Assembly: GCA_023333565.1 (NCBI GenBank)
Contig: JAJKFH010002446.1
Location: 62,001 to 126,000, forward strand
Length of the DNA stretch: 64,000 bases
From: Puffinus mauretanicus
Lineage: Eukaryota > Chordata > Aves > Procellariiformes > Procellariidae
Direction: 5' to 3'
Shown: positions 1-12,815 of the stretch, in pieces
How the letters are laid out: the number at the start of each line of letters is the position of its first letter
Position numbering within the stretch: the stretch's first letter is position 1
Translations under genes and position numbers: made by a program
Notes under the pieces: model-generated
Seen by the model: only the letters and a program-made list of their open reading frames with translations
Databases searched by the model: none
Told to the model about the DNA's origin: nothing

Positions 1-635
1 AACATGGGGAAAAACCCGATTTGTAACTCATCAGGGGAAGACACAAAGGTTACCAAGAACCAGACCCCAGAAGCGGTCTGCCCTCTGCCAGTAGATGGCA
101 TCATTACTCCTCCCTAGGAAAAGGGCTCAAAGGAAACCATCTGTGTTACCAGCAAAAGCTATGGCCACTACGTAGATATTTTCGCTTTTATTTTCACATA
201 AAATAGAATCCTTTGCCTTAGGTGCTGTTTCTGTCTTCCGGTGGACAGCGACAGACAAAAGAAAGACCATACACAACCTGACCACACCAGGAGGCTGAGA
301 GAAAGAGACAGAAAATATTGAATCTCCCTGTAATGGCGGACTAAACATCTGGCACCTTCTGCCTGTGAAAAAGGTGCACAGAGAGAATTTACAGAGACAG
401 TCCTGCATCTAATTCAAAACCCATACAAGTTTCTAGAAACTGAATAATTAGTTATGACATTTTCACATACAAAAACTATGTTGTACACTTTTTTCTTTTA
501 ATCCTCCCATGCAGATAGACTCAGGCCCTGAATCACAATATTTTTAAACAACTCTTATTTCTACAAATAGGTGTTAAGTGATGCAATAATTCATGAATAA
601 TGCTATTAAACAGAACTACAGCCCCTACATAACAC
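1..635. other. Intergenic, no feature seen
   Basis: AT-rich sequence with no recognisable gene or repeat. Short open frames here look like chance. Confidence 0.6.
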
Positions 636-892
636 ATAATGGTATGAAGCTGCATCAAGGGAAGTTCAGACTGGACATTAGGAAAAGGTTCTTCACTGGG
701 AGGGTGGTTGGTCACTGGAACAGGCTCCCCAGGGAAGTGGTCACAGCACCAAACCTGTCAGAGTTCAAAGGAGCATCTGGATGATGCTCTTAGTCATATG
801 GTTTAGTTTTAGGTAGTCCTGTGAGGAGCAGGGAGTTGGACTCGATCCTCACGGGTCCCTTCCAACTCAAGATATTCTATGATTCTATGATA
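636..892 (+). mobile_element. CR1 3'-end fragment
   Basis: Carries the end of CR1 ORF2 ([30 protein letters not shown]) followed by the 3' UTR (GGAGTTGGACTCGATCCTCA, GGGTCCCTTCCAACTC) and two copies of the ATTCTATG terminal repeat at about 874-891. It is 5'-truncated, as is usual for CR1. Confidence 0.93.
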
Positions 893-3558
893 TGTATTAA
901 TATCTACTTAATATGTAATACTACATATTAAACAACTACAGCTCTCTACAGCTAAAAAGGGTTGCAACAATCTTCTAGTACAGGTTAATTTTAATTGGAA
1001 AAGTCTAGGTTTGGCTCTGTATAAAACAATATTTTATAAAGAAATGAATACTAAAAAAGTATTTTTGGAAATAGGAATGACACTTCAATAGAAATAATTT
1101 ATACATATGTATCAATGAAATAAAATAGGACTGCAGAATCAGATGGGTAAAAAAATGGCTATCGTGCATAAAGTACTTCATTGTCTCATTGGGTTGGAAT
1201 TTTTGGCTTAAAATGTTTTTTTTCTCAGCTACTTTACAGAAGATACAGTATAACTGCAGACTTTAGGATAAAGGTATTTGCCACTCAATCTGAAAGTCAA
1301 AGGTTTCTTATACCTGATAGCTATTCTTTAATATGTTCTAAGTCTTGTCCTGTACATTACAATAATATAATAGACTGTTTAAAGTTGGCATACTGTACAC
1401 AAAGCCATATTTTTTGCACCATTGGAGAATCATTACTCTTATTTCCTGTTTTATTCACTACACAAAATTAAGCAAATTTTAGTGATGTTCTGTACAGCAA
1501 CTTCTGTATTCAGTCCATAATGACAAACAGAGGAAGAGTAAGAAATATACTTGGGAGAGGTAATAATCCTAAATTATCCTTGTAATAAGTGGTTAGAGAA
1601 AAACAAACTATCTGCAAGTTAGTGTCCCTTAAAAAAAAAGACCCCATTTTTTGCTCACATCTCCACAAATTTTGCATCCTGTCCCAACTGCCTTATTTAT
1701 TTTCAGCAGCTACCATGTTTACAGACTATCAGCTGACATTTTTTCCTGACATCCTTAGAGTTCTGATGTTTTATCCTATATCTCAGTAATGACAACAGAG
1801 GATGACCAAGCCGAACATTGGGAATAACTGATGTCTTGCTAGGGACGTAGCCTCACAGTATTCCTGCAATATTCAGGAGCTGTTCCACAGCATTGCTTAA
1901 ATACTAAACATATATTGTTGCTTCTTAGTCTGCTCCATCTCCACGAACAGAGCCCAGTGGAGATCAGCACACCTTTTACTACCTTTATTTAATTTTCCTC
2001 TATCATAGAATGATCACAGAAATTACTGGAACGAGCCTGGGAAAATACACAAAGCCATCCTAAAATGACTGCTTGACAATACTGTTCTGAATCTGTTCAA
2101 ACACTTGGCTAAGAGGTGTGAAGACCTGGGCCAGCCAGATTCCCTGAAAGATAGAATAAAAACAAACCAGTAAGCCAGCCTGGACAAAAAGGAGCTGGGA
2201 GAACTATGCTTTTATGTCACGTTCTCCAGAAAAACGTTTTCTATTAATGCTTGCATTTAATTTCATCTGATACAAACTATTGGAGAGCTTTCTCTTTTTC
2301 AGCACTGAAATTCCCTAACTATGCAATACAAAAAAAGTCTGCACACATGCATGCAGCTGAAGAAATGTACTTCCAAATCTGGATGCACACAGCTGCAACG
2401 AACCTTTTTGCTTACTATGCCTCAACATTGGGTGGGGCCAATAAATTAAGCTAATACAAAGGAAATCATAAGTCTTTTTTTAGATTATCTTCTAGATTAC
2501 TTCTTTTGCTTTACAAGTGTGTATGTATATGTATATATGCACACACATTCTTGCAGAGATGTTCAACAAAATCCATTTACATTCTGCCTTTTATCCAGAT
2601 ATTTGGAATTCCTCCAGTAGTACTACAGCCACTGCTTTTGCTTAGAAATACTAGGATAACTATCAAGAAGGAAGACAGAAAACATTAAAAAAGTATACTT
2701 CATGCTAGGAGTAATTCCTGTATTCTAAAGTGATTATTTACCCACCACTGAAACAGTTAGATCCGGTATGAAGTGTACAAGCTATTTAAGCCTAAGGAGC
2801 AATAACACAAAACAGTTCTGGCAGTAATATGGAAACGTATAGTCATATGCAGGATTAGTTCGACAGAAGAATATAATGCCCCAGAAGACAGAACCCTCTC
2901 AGGCCTATTTTTCACTACGCTGGGACACTAATTCACTACTCAGAGAGAAAACATGCCATTTGTGATGTTTAAAGATCATTCCAGGCCAAAGGTACTTGAG
3001 CAATCAGTTCCATCTGTCTCTGCATACCAGAAGGAGAGTATCTGCAGCTCCTCCCCAGACTCCCTGGCTCCAGTGCTGAGCCACTTAAAGGAACGGGTCT
3101 CAAAACAGCACAGCCTCCTGACTCGCAGACTGAACTCTCCTGCAACCAGCCTGCTTTCTCTCTGCCAACTGAGAGGACCCACTGCGCAGGCGGAGGCAAG
3201 AGCTGGGGCTTCCAGTTCTGCTGAGTAAGAACTAGAAGTCCCTCAACAACTGCGGCTGAGCGAAGGGATCTTCACGCGTAGTCCACAAACACAGTGGTTC
3301 ACTGCAGTTACCTGTGCTCAGTTCACCGGTTCACTGCGGCACTGTCTTTGCTGCAGCAGCTGCTTCCAGCTTCTCGCTGCGACAGTGTTCATAGGCAGCT
3401 TTTCAGTCATCACTTCTTTATGCTCCTCCACCTCTCCCACACACACCGCTGGCAAACAAAGTACAGATGCTAGGTGACAAGATAAATTGAAGTAGTGGAG
3501 CCACAGTAACTGATGGAAAGGGCAGGTAAAACACAGTAATTTATACAGTATTATAATT
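893..3558. other. Intergenic, no feature seen
   Basis: 2.7 kb of AT-rich DNA. Some GC-richer sequence lies near 2950-3420 but has no supported exon. Confidence 0.55.
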
Positions 3559-4218
3559 TGTTATAAATGATTCAGTCCCAAACAGGATTCCAATTTAAGT
3601 TTACAATTTATTAAACGAATAGAGGCAAGCAAACAGCACTGGGTGTGCCGGGAGTCTCCGCGCCACCAGGACACACACCGTAACGCAGCACTCATCATAA
3701 ATATATACAGTAAAACATTACATATTCATATAATTTTGTAATATGCCTATACATATGCACGACCTGTCCCCGCTTTGTATTAAAATGAGTTCCAAAAGTC
3801 ATTTACATAATCCAAGCATGCGCAGTAAAATTAGGGTTAGGGTCTTTTTCCTCTCCGGTGGTCATTCATAGTCTTCTTCACTGTGTCCGTTAGTTGAACT
3901 CTGAGCTTCCTTTGTCTATATATGGTCATTTAATTAACTCATCTGTTCCTCGACTCTTGGAATGTAACGGGGCATCGGGTTATCTTGTCCTTTAACACTT
4001 ATCCCTTCACAGTTGTTTATTGTTAGTGATTTACACAGGACACTATCTCATTACAGCTGTTACATAGGAGGCCTAACGAGCCAGCTCAAGGCCTGTCCAC
4101 TCTTATCAAGTGGGAGGATGTACCATGGTGAAATCTCAGTCAGGAATTGTTAGTCAATTTATGCTTAGGCTAGACAATGGCTCTGTTATTAACCCTTAAG
4201 TGTTAGTTCCCTCTATCA
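3559..4218 (-). mobile_element. Retroviral LTR (minus strand), followed by polypurine tract
   Basis: About 660 bp bounded by TG (3559) and CA (4218). On the minus strand there is a TATATATTTA box (3697-3707) and, about 90 bp further, an AATAAA signal (3607-3612), the usual U3-R spacing. Immediately outside the U3 end is AAAAGGAGGGAT (about 4219-4230, minus strand), which fits a polypurine tract, so this would be the 3' LTR of a largely lost element. No target duplication or coding remnant was found, and the family was not recognised. Confidence 0.6.
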
Positions 4219-7200
4219 ATCCCTCCTTTTCTAAAAAGTTAGTAAATTCATTTACTATACCAGAATGTTCACTAAGTGGCTTTTGCAAGAAGCAGGAACT
4301 ATATACATACTATATACATCAACCACTCTCTTAGACTTAGGCTTGTGGTCATACAAGTATGTAGGACTGAAGGTCACACTTCATCACATGAATCAGATGA
4401 ACATATTTCACAATTTTATACAGTAAATTCTACAATTTATGCAGTAGTTTAAGCTAATCTGCTTTACCTTGCATTGCCTCAAACTAGGAACATGATTTTT
4501 CAAAGATCAGCTGATGCGGGCAAATACACTGAATTGCTGAAATTATAACCTTATTTCTAAACTGTAAAATTAAGAAGGAAGTTCTTCCCAGCTTGGCACC
4601 CAATCTCCAAGAACCCAGGTCAAGCAGCAATGTCACCTGATGCACTCCAGCACTCACATCTAGCAGCTACCTGCAGTGAACATGTCTCATCTCAATAGGT
4701 AGGAAGAAAGTGAGCACATGGAGCAAGTGAAGATGGATAAAAAAGTTGACTGGAAGAAGACAAATACCAAAAGCATCCCTGTAGACAGAAGCCCCAGTTT
4801 CAGCCATCTGGGGATAGATTTGATTAGTGGGGAGAGGAGGAGCTTAAAAGGGTTATTCTGAGTGACTCTAATCAGAACACCACTACTTTCCTAATGAAAA
4901 GGTAAATTCCTTTCCTATAGGTACCATGTTCAGAGACAGTTTTGTACAGAGCTCTCTTTAGCAGTAATGCCAATAGGCTTTGCAATCTTGGATAAGTCAC
5001 TTCTCCATTTCTTACAGCAAAACTAACACCACTTGACTCCCTAGCCCTGTAAGAAAGTGCAAGCAGCAGACAGCCTTTATATTGTGTTCCAAAGACGAAA
5101 CTATTTGAATAAACATTAAGCAGTAGTATCCTGTCAAAATTCACTGGCAACATATGGTGGGGGTGAAAAAATAGAGACATTCCACAGGAAATGGAAAATA
5201 AGAGGAAGGACCTTCCCCTGGTAGGAATTCATCGACCAAAGAAAGGGGGAAAGGGCAGGAAGTCTGCAAACAGTAATACCAGTCTCTTCATCGTCATGTT
5301 TGCTCCCTTTATTCCTGGGTGAGCCCAAAGAATACAGACCCAAGCTTGTTCCCATAGGAGGGTGACAGTTGCCAGTCTCATGCCCTGTGTGACCTCTAAT
5401 TAGCTCCTCTGTCAGCCAATTGTGCTGCCCAAATTCCAGAATCCTGAAAAAAAAGCAATAAAACAGTCTGTGACCTCCGAAAGTTTGCTATTTACTTTTC
5501 TGCAGCAATGTACATGAGCTGCTAGTTTCCCATTGGCTTTTCACTGCATATATTCCAACCTACTTCAAAGTGGGCACTCAAAACAAGACACTGCGAACTA
5601 CTGCATTGTAAAGCATGCACCATGATCCAGGTCACTCACAATAAACTAACCTGAGGGTACTGTAACTTATTAACCAACTTTCTCTCCTGGCATTGTTCAC
5701 AGTTCTACAGCCGCAGAACTGCTGGGAGCCTGTTGTAATCACCAGCAACCAGCCTATCTCAGGAAGTTACTCCAGGGTACTACCAGTAGGAAAAGCCAGT
5801 TTACACAGATTTCTTTGAAATAAGAGGATGGCTTCGAATATGGCCTATTAAGGATCCAGAATTAAGCTTTGCAGACACTTCCCTATGTAATGATTTATCT
5901 TTCAGATTCAGTGCCATGAGACACCTAATTAGCTTTCATTGAGAATTCGTGATCTAATTTTGAGCATTTTCTTTCAATTATAGTACTTAAGTTAATCCAA
6001 TGCATTTTTGCCCCAGATACATGCAAGAATAATGATGACTGGAAGGTTTTAAATTTCTCCTTCTACCTGACATAGCAGGCAGAAATACAGGATAGCTGTT
6101 TCCCAGGAGAGGTGAACATGTCTCAGGGGAAAAAAAGGAGCCATCAAACTGTAAAAGCAAATAATGCTGGTTATGAAAATCATGCAATGCTACTGTACTG
6201 GTTAAAGGCGAGACTGACTTCGCTCCAAAATAGGAAAGAACTGCTACTCCCAGAGGGAAGCGAGCTTGGGGTTTACTTTCTGGAATGATGACATGCCTGG
6301 AGCAGCAACACAACAGCAATTCCAAAAGGGCAGGAACTCTACTGCCACCCAGTGAAGTTATAATTAAAAACCATGAGAAAATTAGAAGCAATGTGAGCAT
6401 GCAGAACTAGCTCAGAGAGTGAGCTGTAGAAAGCAGCAACACAGCTGATCTTGAATGAAGATGGAAAGTAAATGACATGAAAACAACTTTCTACCACAGT
6501 TTTACATGCGCTGCTTGCACTGGCATGTTACAGGTAGAAGTCACAGACATCACAGTGGAACTATTTAAATAACACAGAACAAGATAACGTATCACACATA
6601 ACTATCAGGAATAAGTTTTCCCTTTTTTTTTGTCAGTCAGTAAAATGTGCCATGACAGAAAAACCAAAGATAACTGCACTGATTTAATTACACGAGTCAT
6701 TTCTTACAACGTAGCCCTCAGAAATCTGAAGTTGCAACTTCCTGAGGTAAGGACTGGTGGAAAACAGATGAGCACATAAAAGTAAACACTGCCTCCATTC
6801 AGAATCATCCACAATGAAAAAAATGGCTGTAAACAGATCTTTCAAGTTATTGGTTTCAGTTTTTAAGCATTGAAATCTGTAAGCATTTAGTACTTCTGTT
6901 TTTGCAGAAGACTGCAATGAATACAGGAATATGGCCATGAACCTCCCATGAACCTTGCTGATGAACCTCCCCAGTCTGGTGTTACGCGAAGTCCACTAGG
7001 ACATACCATTTAATTCTTTTTAAACTGCATCCAAGTATGGATGAAATTATAATAATGCTGATGACAGTGTAACACAGGTACAAATTCCAGAATTACTCCT
7101 GGGTTTAAATGACAGCGTAATATAAAATTACTGAACCAGAATTTTTCAGGGCCGAATAGATAGCTCTTTCCACCTCCCAGATGAGTGCCCTATCCCAGGA

Positions 7201-9696
7201 AGCTACAGGACTGTGCTCCTTTTCACTTGCTTTATTTCTGTTTCCATGAATCTTGCTGCACAGTGTCACAGCACCAATAAGGCAGGAAAAAGGAGTATTG
7301 CTACACAGACTGGCAGGCAGTCTAATGGTGATCAGTGCACCCTGGTGAAATGTGAGAGATGTGGATTTGTATTCCCACAGACTGAGGAGGGAACAGAACT
7401 CTCCTTCTGATTAACTTCTTAGAGAAACAAGAGTTCCTCAGATTTGCTTTCGGCCACAAATCATTCCGTAGGCAGAAAATATTCAAGCAGCATACTGAGA
7501 ATTTATCTAATGCCAACATATGTACAGTCTGGCAATTGCAAATGACAAATGTTCCCATGAGTAAAAAACAGGGAAGAGTTATTCCATGCCCCAGAACAGA
7601 TTGCCTGGCATTGCTGACACTATGAACAGACATTCTGCTTGTCTATTAGGGGTAATTATAGTAACTGGATAAAACTATCTTTCTGTGTTTTCCTGCATTC
7701 TTTTCATTATTCCCAAACTGCCATTGCACAGAAAATAAGATACTGGTGTGGATTACTGGTCCTATTAAACCACAAACAGGAATAGCAAAATATTGTTACT
7801 TTTATTATTTAGAAATACTATTTACAATTAAAATCCCGTTCAGCTGAGCTGAAGTTAACATCAAAATGGTTTCTAGCCAATAGACAATAGCACAATTCTT
7901 ACTAGCTGACAGAAGTCTACATTTTTCAGAAGCTGTAAACTGCCTTCTTTTAAAATGCTAAGTAAGAATGCAGAGCATCTTGCTTGTTTCAGACTAAGCT
8001 TTCCCTATTTATTCCATGGGCATGGTACCAACTGAGAAAAGCGTTAACTCTCATCTGTGACCTGTGTCTTCTAGGTGCAGTAAGACTGCTCATTGGCCTA
8101 CATTTGGGAGTTTCTTGTTGTAAATTCCTTCACCTGCGTTTTCAGCTCTGATAAGTAAGCAGGGTATTTGTTGATGTGCTGTATTGCTTGGCAGGGGAGA
8201 GCCCATTCCCATTTTCCACAAAGCATGCCATAGTGTGTGGTCACTCAAACTCTACACACAGCAAGAGTTTATCCATAAAACTTTATCACTACGAAAACAA
8301 GTACAGTTCTAATATTTTCCTTTTTATTTTTTTTCTGTACATTAAATCAGACTTTGCAGGCTAGATGGCCAGGCTGGTAGGGAAAATTAAAGAATCTTAT
8401 CATTTTAGACTCCAAGATTACAGAACGGTTGCTATCTGTTAAAGCAATAGAAATAAACACATGGGGAAGAGGTTAAAACCCTGTCTCAATATCAGCTCTA
8501 GATACCTAGTGTTGTTTTTAAGCTCTTGTAATGACAAAAAGAAATGACTCACCCATGAGACTACTAGCTTTTTTTTTTTAAAAACCCAGGCCATATTTCT
8601 AACTGACATTCTTAACACAGTCTACATCTTGTAACAAAATCCTTAATTTATGAACAATTACAAAGCTACATAAGACCAGATATTAAAAATTTAAGAGCAG
8701 GTGTTTGGAATGTAGTGAGGTATCATGAAAGACTTGCTCAAACTGTGAAAAATCCTAACATATAAACTTCCCATCTCCTGCATGATGGTGTGTACACCAT
8801 ATTATAGACACACAGGTCTTCATTACTCAGTACTGTCCAATTGTCTAGAACATACTTAATTCTATCTAGATATCATTACACTACAATTCTCTTTGATTTT
8901 TAGCCAAGAATCTAACAAATTCACTGTGATAGCTCTATGGTCCAGTTTGTGAGAGGCGAGAAGGAAAAGGTAATAGTCATTTGGGCTTTCTTTTTAAAGT
9001 ATACATTGGCTTCAACAACTATTATGGTGTTTTAGTCGAGTTCTGTAAAAATCATTTTGGTGCTCCCTAAGAGAAACTTTTCAGGTGCTGAAAAACCAGA
9101 CATGAAGCTGAGTTCATGAATATGATTTGCTTAAGTAACATCGTGTCTACAACTCAAAGTATTTTTTCTATCTGACTAATGGAAATGGTCTACTAGAAGT
9201 ATATATCAGCTTCTCAGCGCACTCTTTCACACTCTACTAAATGAGATAACATTTGTATTCTACAATCAGTCATACACACATCCTTCCTGAAAGATGATGC
9301 TTCCTCAGAAATAGAAATTGCATAGGAATTTCCAGAATATAACTGCCACTATCTGGATGGCTGTGATTTCCTATCCCATCCCAAATGGGATTAACAGTCA
9401 TCCTATAAACCCCATGCTATTTTAATTCACTAGTAGATATTAAGTCAATAAATGGAAATGTTGCCTTCCTTTCCTTTGGGCTGACTGACCATTCTGGAGA
9501 AAAAAGAATACCAAGATACTTTGTCAGTAGACAACTGACTCTTTAAATATATTTCTAGCATGTGTTTTTGAAAAAAGGGTTTATATTTCTTCTATTACTA
9601 GTTTCCCAGAAGTATATTGTGACTTCATCTTTTGCATTCAGGTATTTAAGCATACCATATTTCTAAGATTTGTTTAAGGTCTCATGGTTATAATTA
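4219..9696. other. Intergenic, no gene seen
   Basis: 5.5 kb of AT-rich DNA with only short chance frames. The left edge may contain decayed internal sequence of the adjacent LTR element. A short frame at 7213-7410 has an ATQT and C-x2-C pattern faintly like CR1 ORF1 but is too short to call. Confidence 0.55.
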
Positions 9697-10172
9697 TGTG
9701 GTGTATGATTGCACAGACCCTCATATATACATGCACAGAATCCTTTATTGTTACAATACTGGAGCCTTTATCATAACAGGGCAGTCCCACTGCCTCTCTC
9801 TCCCTCTTCACCCGATTTATCTCCCTTATATACTAAGAAAAACACAGTCTCCCTTCCTTCCAGCAAGGATCACATGTCTGCTCACAATTCCCTTCACCTG
9901 TTTTGGCTCTTGAATCAGCTGGTGCTCATTAGGCCACCTCTTCTGCTTTATTCAATTCTTTTGGCTTCCACACCTTAGGCTGACTGCAAGCAACATCCCT
10001 AGCTGAGAGCTTTTTCATTTTGATGTTTAGAGTTTCCTTACAGAAGGGACAACTAAGCCAGGTGTTCAGGTCTTTTCTCAGGCGTATGTACACGTCTGCT
10101 AGTTCTCAGCGCACAGGCCAAAGTCCTATCTGATCTTGGCCGAAACCCCCAATTCCACAATTCTTCTCCACA
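9697..10172 (-). repeat. 3' LTR of the deleted provirus
   Basis: 476 bp from TGTGGTGTATG to CTTCTCCACA on the plus strand. The minus-strand TATA box lies at about 9825-9832 and the AATAAA signal at 9744-9749, about 80 bp further on. It is adjacent to TAATTA at 9691-9696. Confidence 0.93.
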
Positions 10173-10187
10173 TCTCCCCCTTTTTTG
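10173..10187 (-). other. Polypurine tract of the deleted provirus
   Basis: Minus-strand CAAAAAAGGGGGAGA abuts the 3' LTR. It would prime plus-strand DNA synthesis in the retroviral cycle. Confidence 0.85.
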
Positions 10188-10199
10188 TTTACTCTCAAT

Positions 10200-10740
10200 T
10201 GCAAGCTGAAAAAGCAACAACTCAGCAGCTTCAGGAGACTCTATTTGACATTGTCTAGTAGTTTGTAATCAATCCAAGAATCACACATAGGGCTCTTGCG
10301 TCCCTTGCCAGATTGTAGCGAATGATGATACCTGTTTGCCAAAATCCGACACTCATCTTAACACTTTCATAACCAAATCAGCCACCTGTGTAAGCACTTC
10401 GCAAGGCAAGGCAGCTTGTGCAGCAGGTGACACCCAATTCCCTTCACCTAACAGTTCATAGGGTAGTTGCAAATTGTCCATTACATTCACAAGAACGAGT
10501 TCACAATACTCAGAACACCACACAGAATACTGCACTGCTAACAAAACAGGGCATGGTATAGACTTCCAATCTAAAGGAGTCATCATATATGATTCCCCTA
10601 TTGCTTGCAATAAGTTTATAGTAAATGAAGCCTGTAACCCGTACTCCTTTATCAATTTGCATGCCTCCTTAATCACCTCATATGGTAAATGAGCATACTC
10701 TGGCGCTCTGCCAGGTCAATAAATTACAGGCATTGCCTGG
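10200..10740 (-). pseudogene. gag: gag remnant, capsid-like
   Basis: The minus-strand frame 10676-10353 reads IKEACKLIKEYGL, TINLLQAIGES and TPLDWKSIPCPVLL, matching the pattern of betaretroviral capsid N-terminal domains. Beyond a stop codon the same coding sense goes on with IWQGTQEPYV and FLD.LQTT, recognisable as the major homology region, and AAELLLFQLA. The sequence then runs almost directly into the polypurine tract. Nucleocapsid, protease, polymerase and envelope have therefore been deleted at one junction near 10,190-10,230. Confidence 0.8.
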
Positions 10741-11740
10741 AGAAGCATTACATTCCCCCCCTCTTTTTTTTTCATTTTCCTGTTTTATTTTGGATTATTC
10801 TTCATGAAGTTTAACTCACATCTGATTTATCTGTCCCCCCAGATGACAAAGCAGATTTGAAAGTGGGGTTTTTTTGATCAGAGTTGGCCAGAATACTTTC
10901 CACAAAAAAGAAACAGAAAGTTTGGTAGCATTCAGAAAATTAAAGTGAATCATCTTCAAAACAACAGTTTTTCAACAATGTGTAAACTTACAACTGTTAA
11001 TCTTAATTTAACACTTCTAAAACAAAGACAAACTTAACACTTCTAATACAAAGACCTATTTCCTTTTTAGCCAGACAAATATTAATCTTAACTTACTAAA
11101 CCTATCTGCTTTTACCTTATAACATTAGTCTACAGAAATTATTCACGCTACAACACAAAGATCAATTCTACATGACAAAACAGCATACAAACTTAACACT
11201 TCTAATACAAAGCTTAACTTACTAAACCTATTTTCTCTAAATCTATTTTCTTTTATACAAACTTACAAATATTAATCTCAATTTGCTAAACCTATTTTCT
11301 TTTATAGATTTTATACAAACTTAACACTTCTAATACAAAGACCTTTCCTGTTCTCCATCACACAGTTCGCTTTCCTCTAGAACATCAGACTCTTTAACCA
11401 AAAAATAACAACAATGTCAAGGAAGATCAAGTGTTAGATTTAGGATCACTCTACATCACTGAAACAGAACACAAAAGAATACAGACACATCTCATCACAA
11501 CTGAGGGGGGAAATGGTTTCCTGTATGCAGGGCTCTTTTAGCTTTTTAGAACAGAAGAAATGGTGTAGTCATTCTTTTTTTTTTTTTACCATACCTAAAG
11601 GCTGATATGTGGGGGGGTGCAAATCCCTGCAGCAGATTTTCTTGGAGGGGGGGAACAAATGGTGCTGGTTTCACAATGGAAGACCGAAAAAGTGTCTTTA
11701 GTCTCTGTCACTGTAAAATTTAATCTGCCATTGGCACAAG
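10741..11740 (-). repeat. AT-rich, internally repetitive filler inside the provirus
   Basis: Between the matrix and capsid remnants lies about 1 kb of non-coding AT-rich DNA. A unit like AACTTAACACTTCTAATACA recurs about four times (near 11008, 11030, 11187 and 11315), and TTACTAAACCTATTTTC recurs about three times (near 11091, 11217 and 11282). Homopolymer runs lie at 10755-10772 and 11575-11589. This does not look like gag. Confidence 0.75.
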
Positions 11741-12109
11741 TTAAAACAAATCTTTCCTATCTTTTGATTCTGCTTCCAGTATTGCTGAATCAGTCACATT
11801 TTGCAACACCTGCTCTGCAGGACGCAACTTCTGCAGAGCCATATACACAACTCGCCCGGTAATCAATATTCCTTCTGGAACTTCTAATTGCAAAGTTTTC
11901 CTTATCTGCAGTTCTTCTCCCACCTTTTGCCATAGGGCTAAATCATAACACCCTATGGTTCCCTCAGAAGGAAACCAAGGACAATGTTCTCGAACCCACA
12001 CAAGGAGTCTCACCAATTGTATTGGAGCGACCTTAAAACCTTGTTCCTTCAAAATACATTGAAATATTTCAAGTTGAAGTTTCTGTGACTGAGATGCCGA
12101 CTGCCCCAT
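11741..12109 (-). pseudogene. gag: gag remnant, matrix-like N-terminus
   Basis: A 122-codon frame begins MGQ, a myristoylation-type Gag start, 187 bp inside the primer site. It contains CPWFPSEGT and LWQKVGEEL motifs typical of betaretroviral matrix proteins. It ends at a stop after ESKDRKDLF, with no continuation into a proline-rich or capsid part. Normal Gag is one long frame, so this is a truncated remnant. Matrix normally targets assembling Gag to the membrane; this fragment alone has no evident function. Confidence 0.82.
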
Positions 12110-12295
12110 GACTAATGTATAAAGTTCATATAACTTCCCTGTGGCTGCTCACCTGAATTGTCCTGCGACCGGTGATGAATCAAGCTCGATATGTTGTTCC
12201 TTTGTCTATCCTCCGTCCAGCTCAACAGGGATACGCTACCAGATATTTCTATTTCCTTTCTTCAAGACCTTCTTTCTTCAGGCTTTTCTCTTTCA

Positions 12296-12313
12296 GTCCC
12301 TGTTCGGGTGCTA
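12296..12313 (-). promoter_or_regulatory. Primer binding site, tRNA-Lys type
   Basis: On the minus strand, two bases after the 5' LTR end, the sequence reads TAGCACCCGAACAGGGAC. It differs at two positions from the common retroviral tRNA-Lys3 site. The location and match fix the provirus orientation. Confidence 0.88.
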
Positions 12314-12315
12314 TT

Positions 12316-12809
12316 TGTGATGTATGATTGTACAGACCCTCATATATACATGCACAGAATCCTTTATTGTTACAATACTGGAGCCTTTATCATAACAGAG
12401 CAGCCCCACTGCCTCTCTCTCCATTGCCTCTCTCCCTCATCACCCCATTCGTCTCCCTTATATACTAAGAAAACCAGTCTCCCTTTCTTCCGGCAGCGAT
12501 CACATGTCTGCTCACAATTCCCTTCACCTGTTTTGGCTCTTGAATCAGCTGGTGCTCATTAGGCCACCTCTTCTGCTTTATTCAATTCTTCTTTGGCTGC
12601 CACATTTGCCACCTCAGGGGGACTGCAAGCAGCATCCCTAGCTGAGAGCTTTTTCATTTTGATGTTTACAGTTTCCTTACAGAGGAGACGACTAAGCCAG
12701 GTGTTCAGGTCTTTTCTCAGGCGTATGTACACGTCTGTGGTTCTCAGCGCACAGCCAAAGTCCTATCTTATCTTGGCTGAAACTCACGATTCCACAATTC
12801 TTCTCCACA
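12316..12809 (-). repeat. 5' LTR of the deleted provirus
   Basis: 494 bp from TGTGATGTATG to CTTCTCCACA on the plus strand. It matches the left LTR closely apart from scattered substitutions and a small insertion of a CTCTCTCCATTGC-type repeat. On the minus strand it contains a TATATAAG box and an AATAAA signal. Confidence 0.93.
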
Positions 12810-12815
12810 TAATTA

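Larger units (their letters stand above)
9697..12809 (-). mobile_element. Internally deleted class II (betaretrovirus-like) endogenous provirus
   Basis: Two near-identical LTRs (9697-10172 and 12316-12809) flank about 2.1 kb and are bordered by the 6-bp direct repeat TAATTA (9691-9696 and 12810-12815). Orientation is minus: the 5' LTR is at the right. Next to it lies a primer binding site for tRNA-Lys, and next to the left LTR a polypurine tract. The interior keeps only parts of gag (matrix-like and capsid-like); pro, pol and env are absent. A 6-bp duplication, a lysine primer site and this gag type are the hallmarks of class II/ERVK elements. It cannot make particles by itself. Confidence 0.93.

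Noticed and set aside
3831..3842. TTAGGGTTAGGG, telomere-like
   Set aside because: Only two units, inside an LTR-like block; too short for an interstitial telomere.
7213..7410. Short frame with IATQT and C-x2-C, faintly like CR1 ORF1
   Set aside because: No collinear neighbouring CR1 sequence; the resemblance is limited to a few residues.
10981..11344. Repeat units resembling a CRISPR array
   Set aside because: Irregular spacing, diverged units and a vertebrate provirus context; simple duplications within a retroelement.
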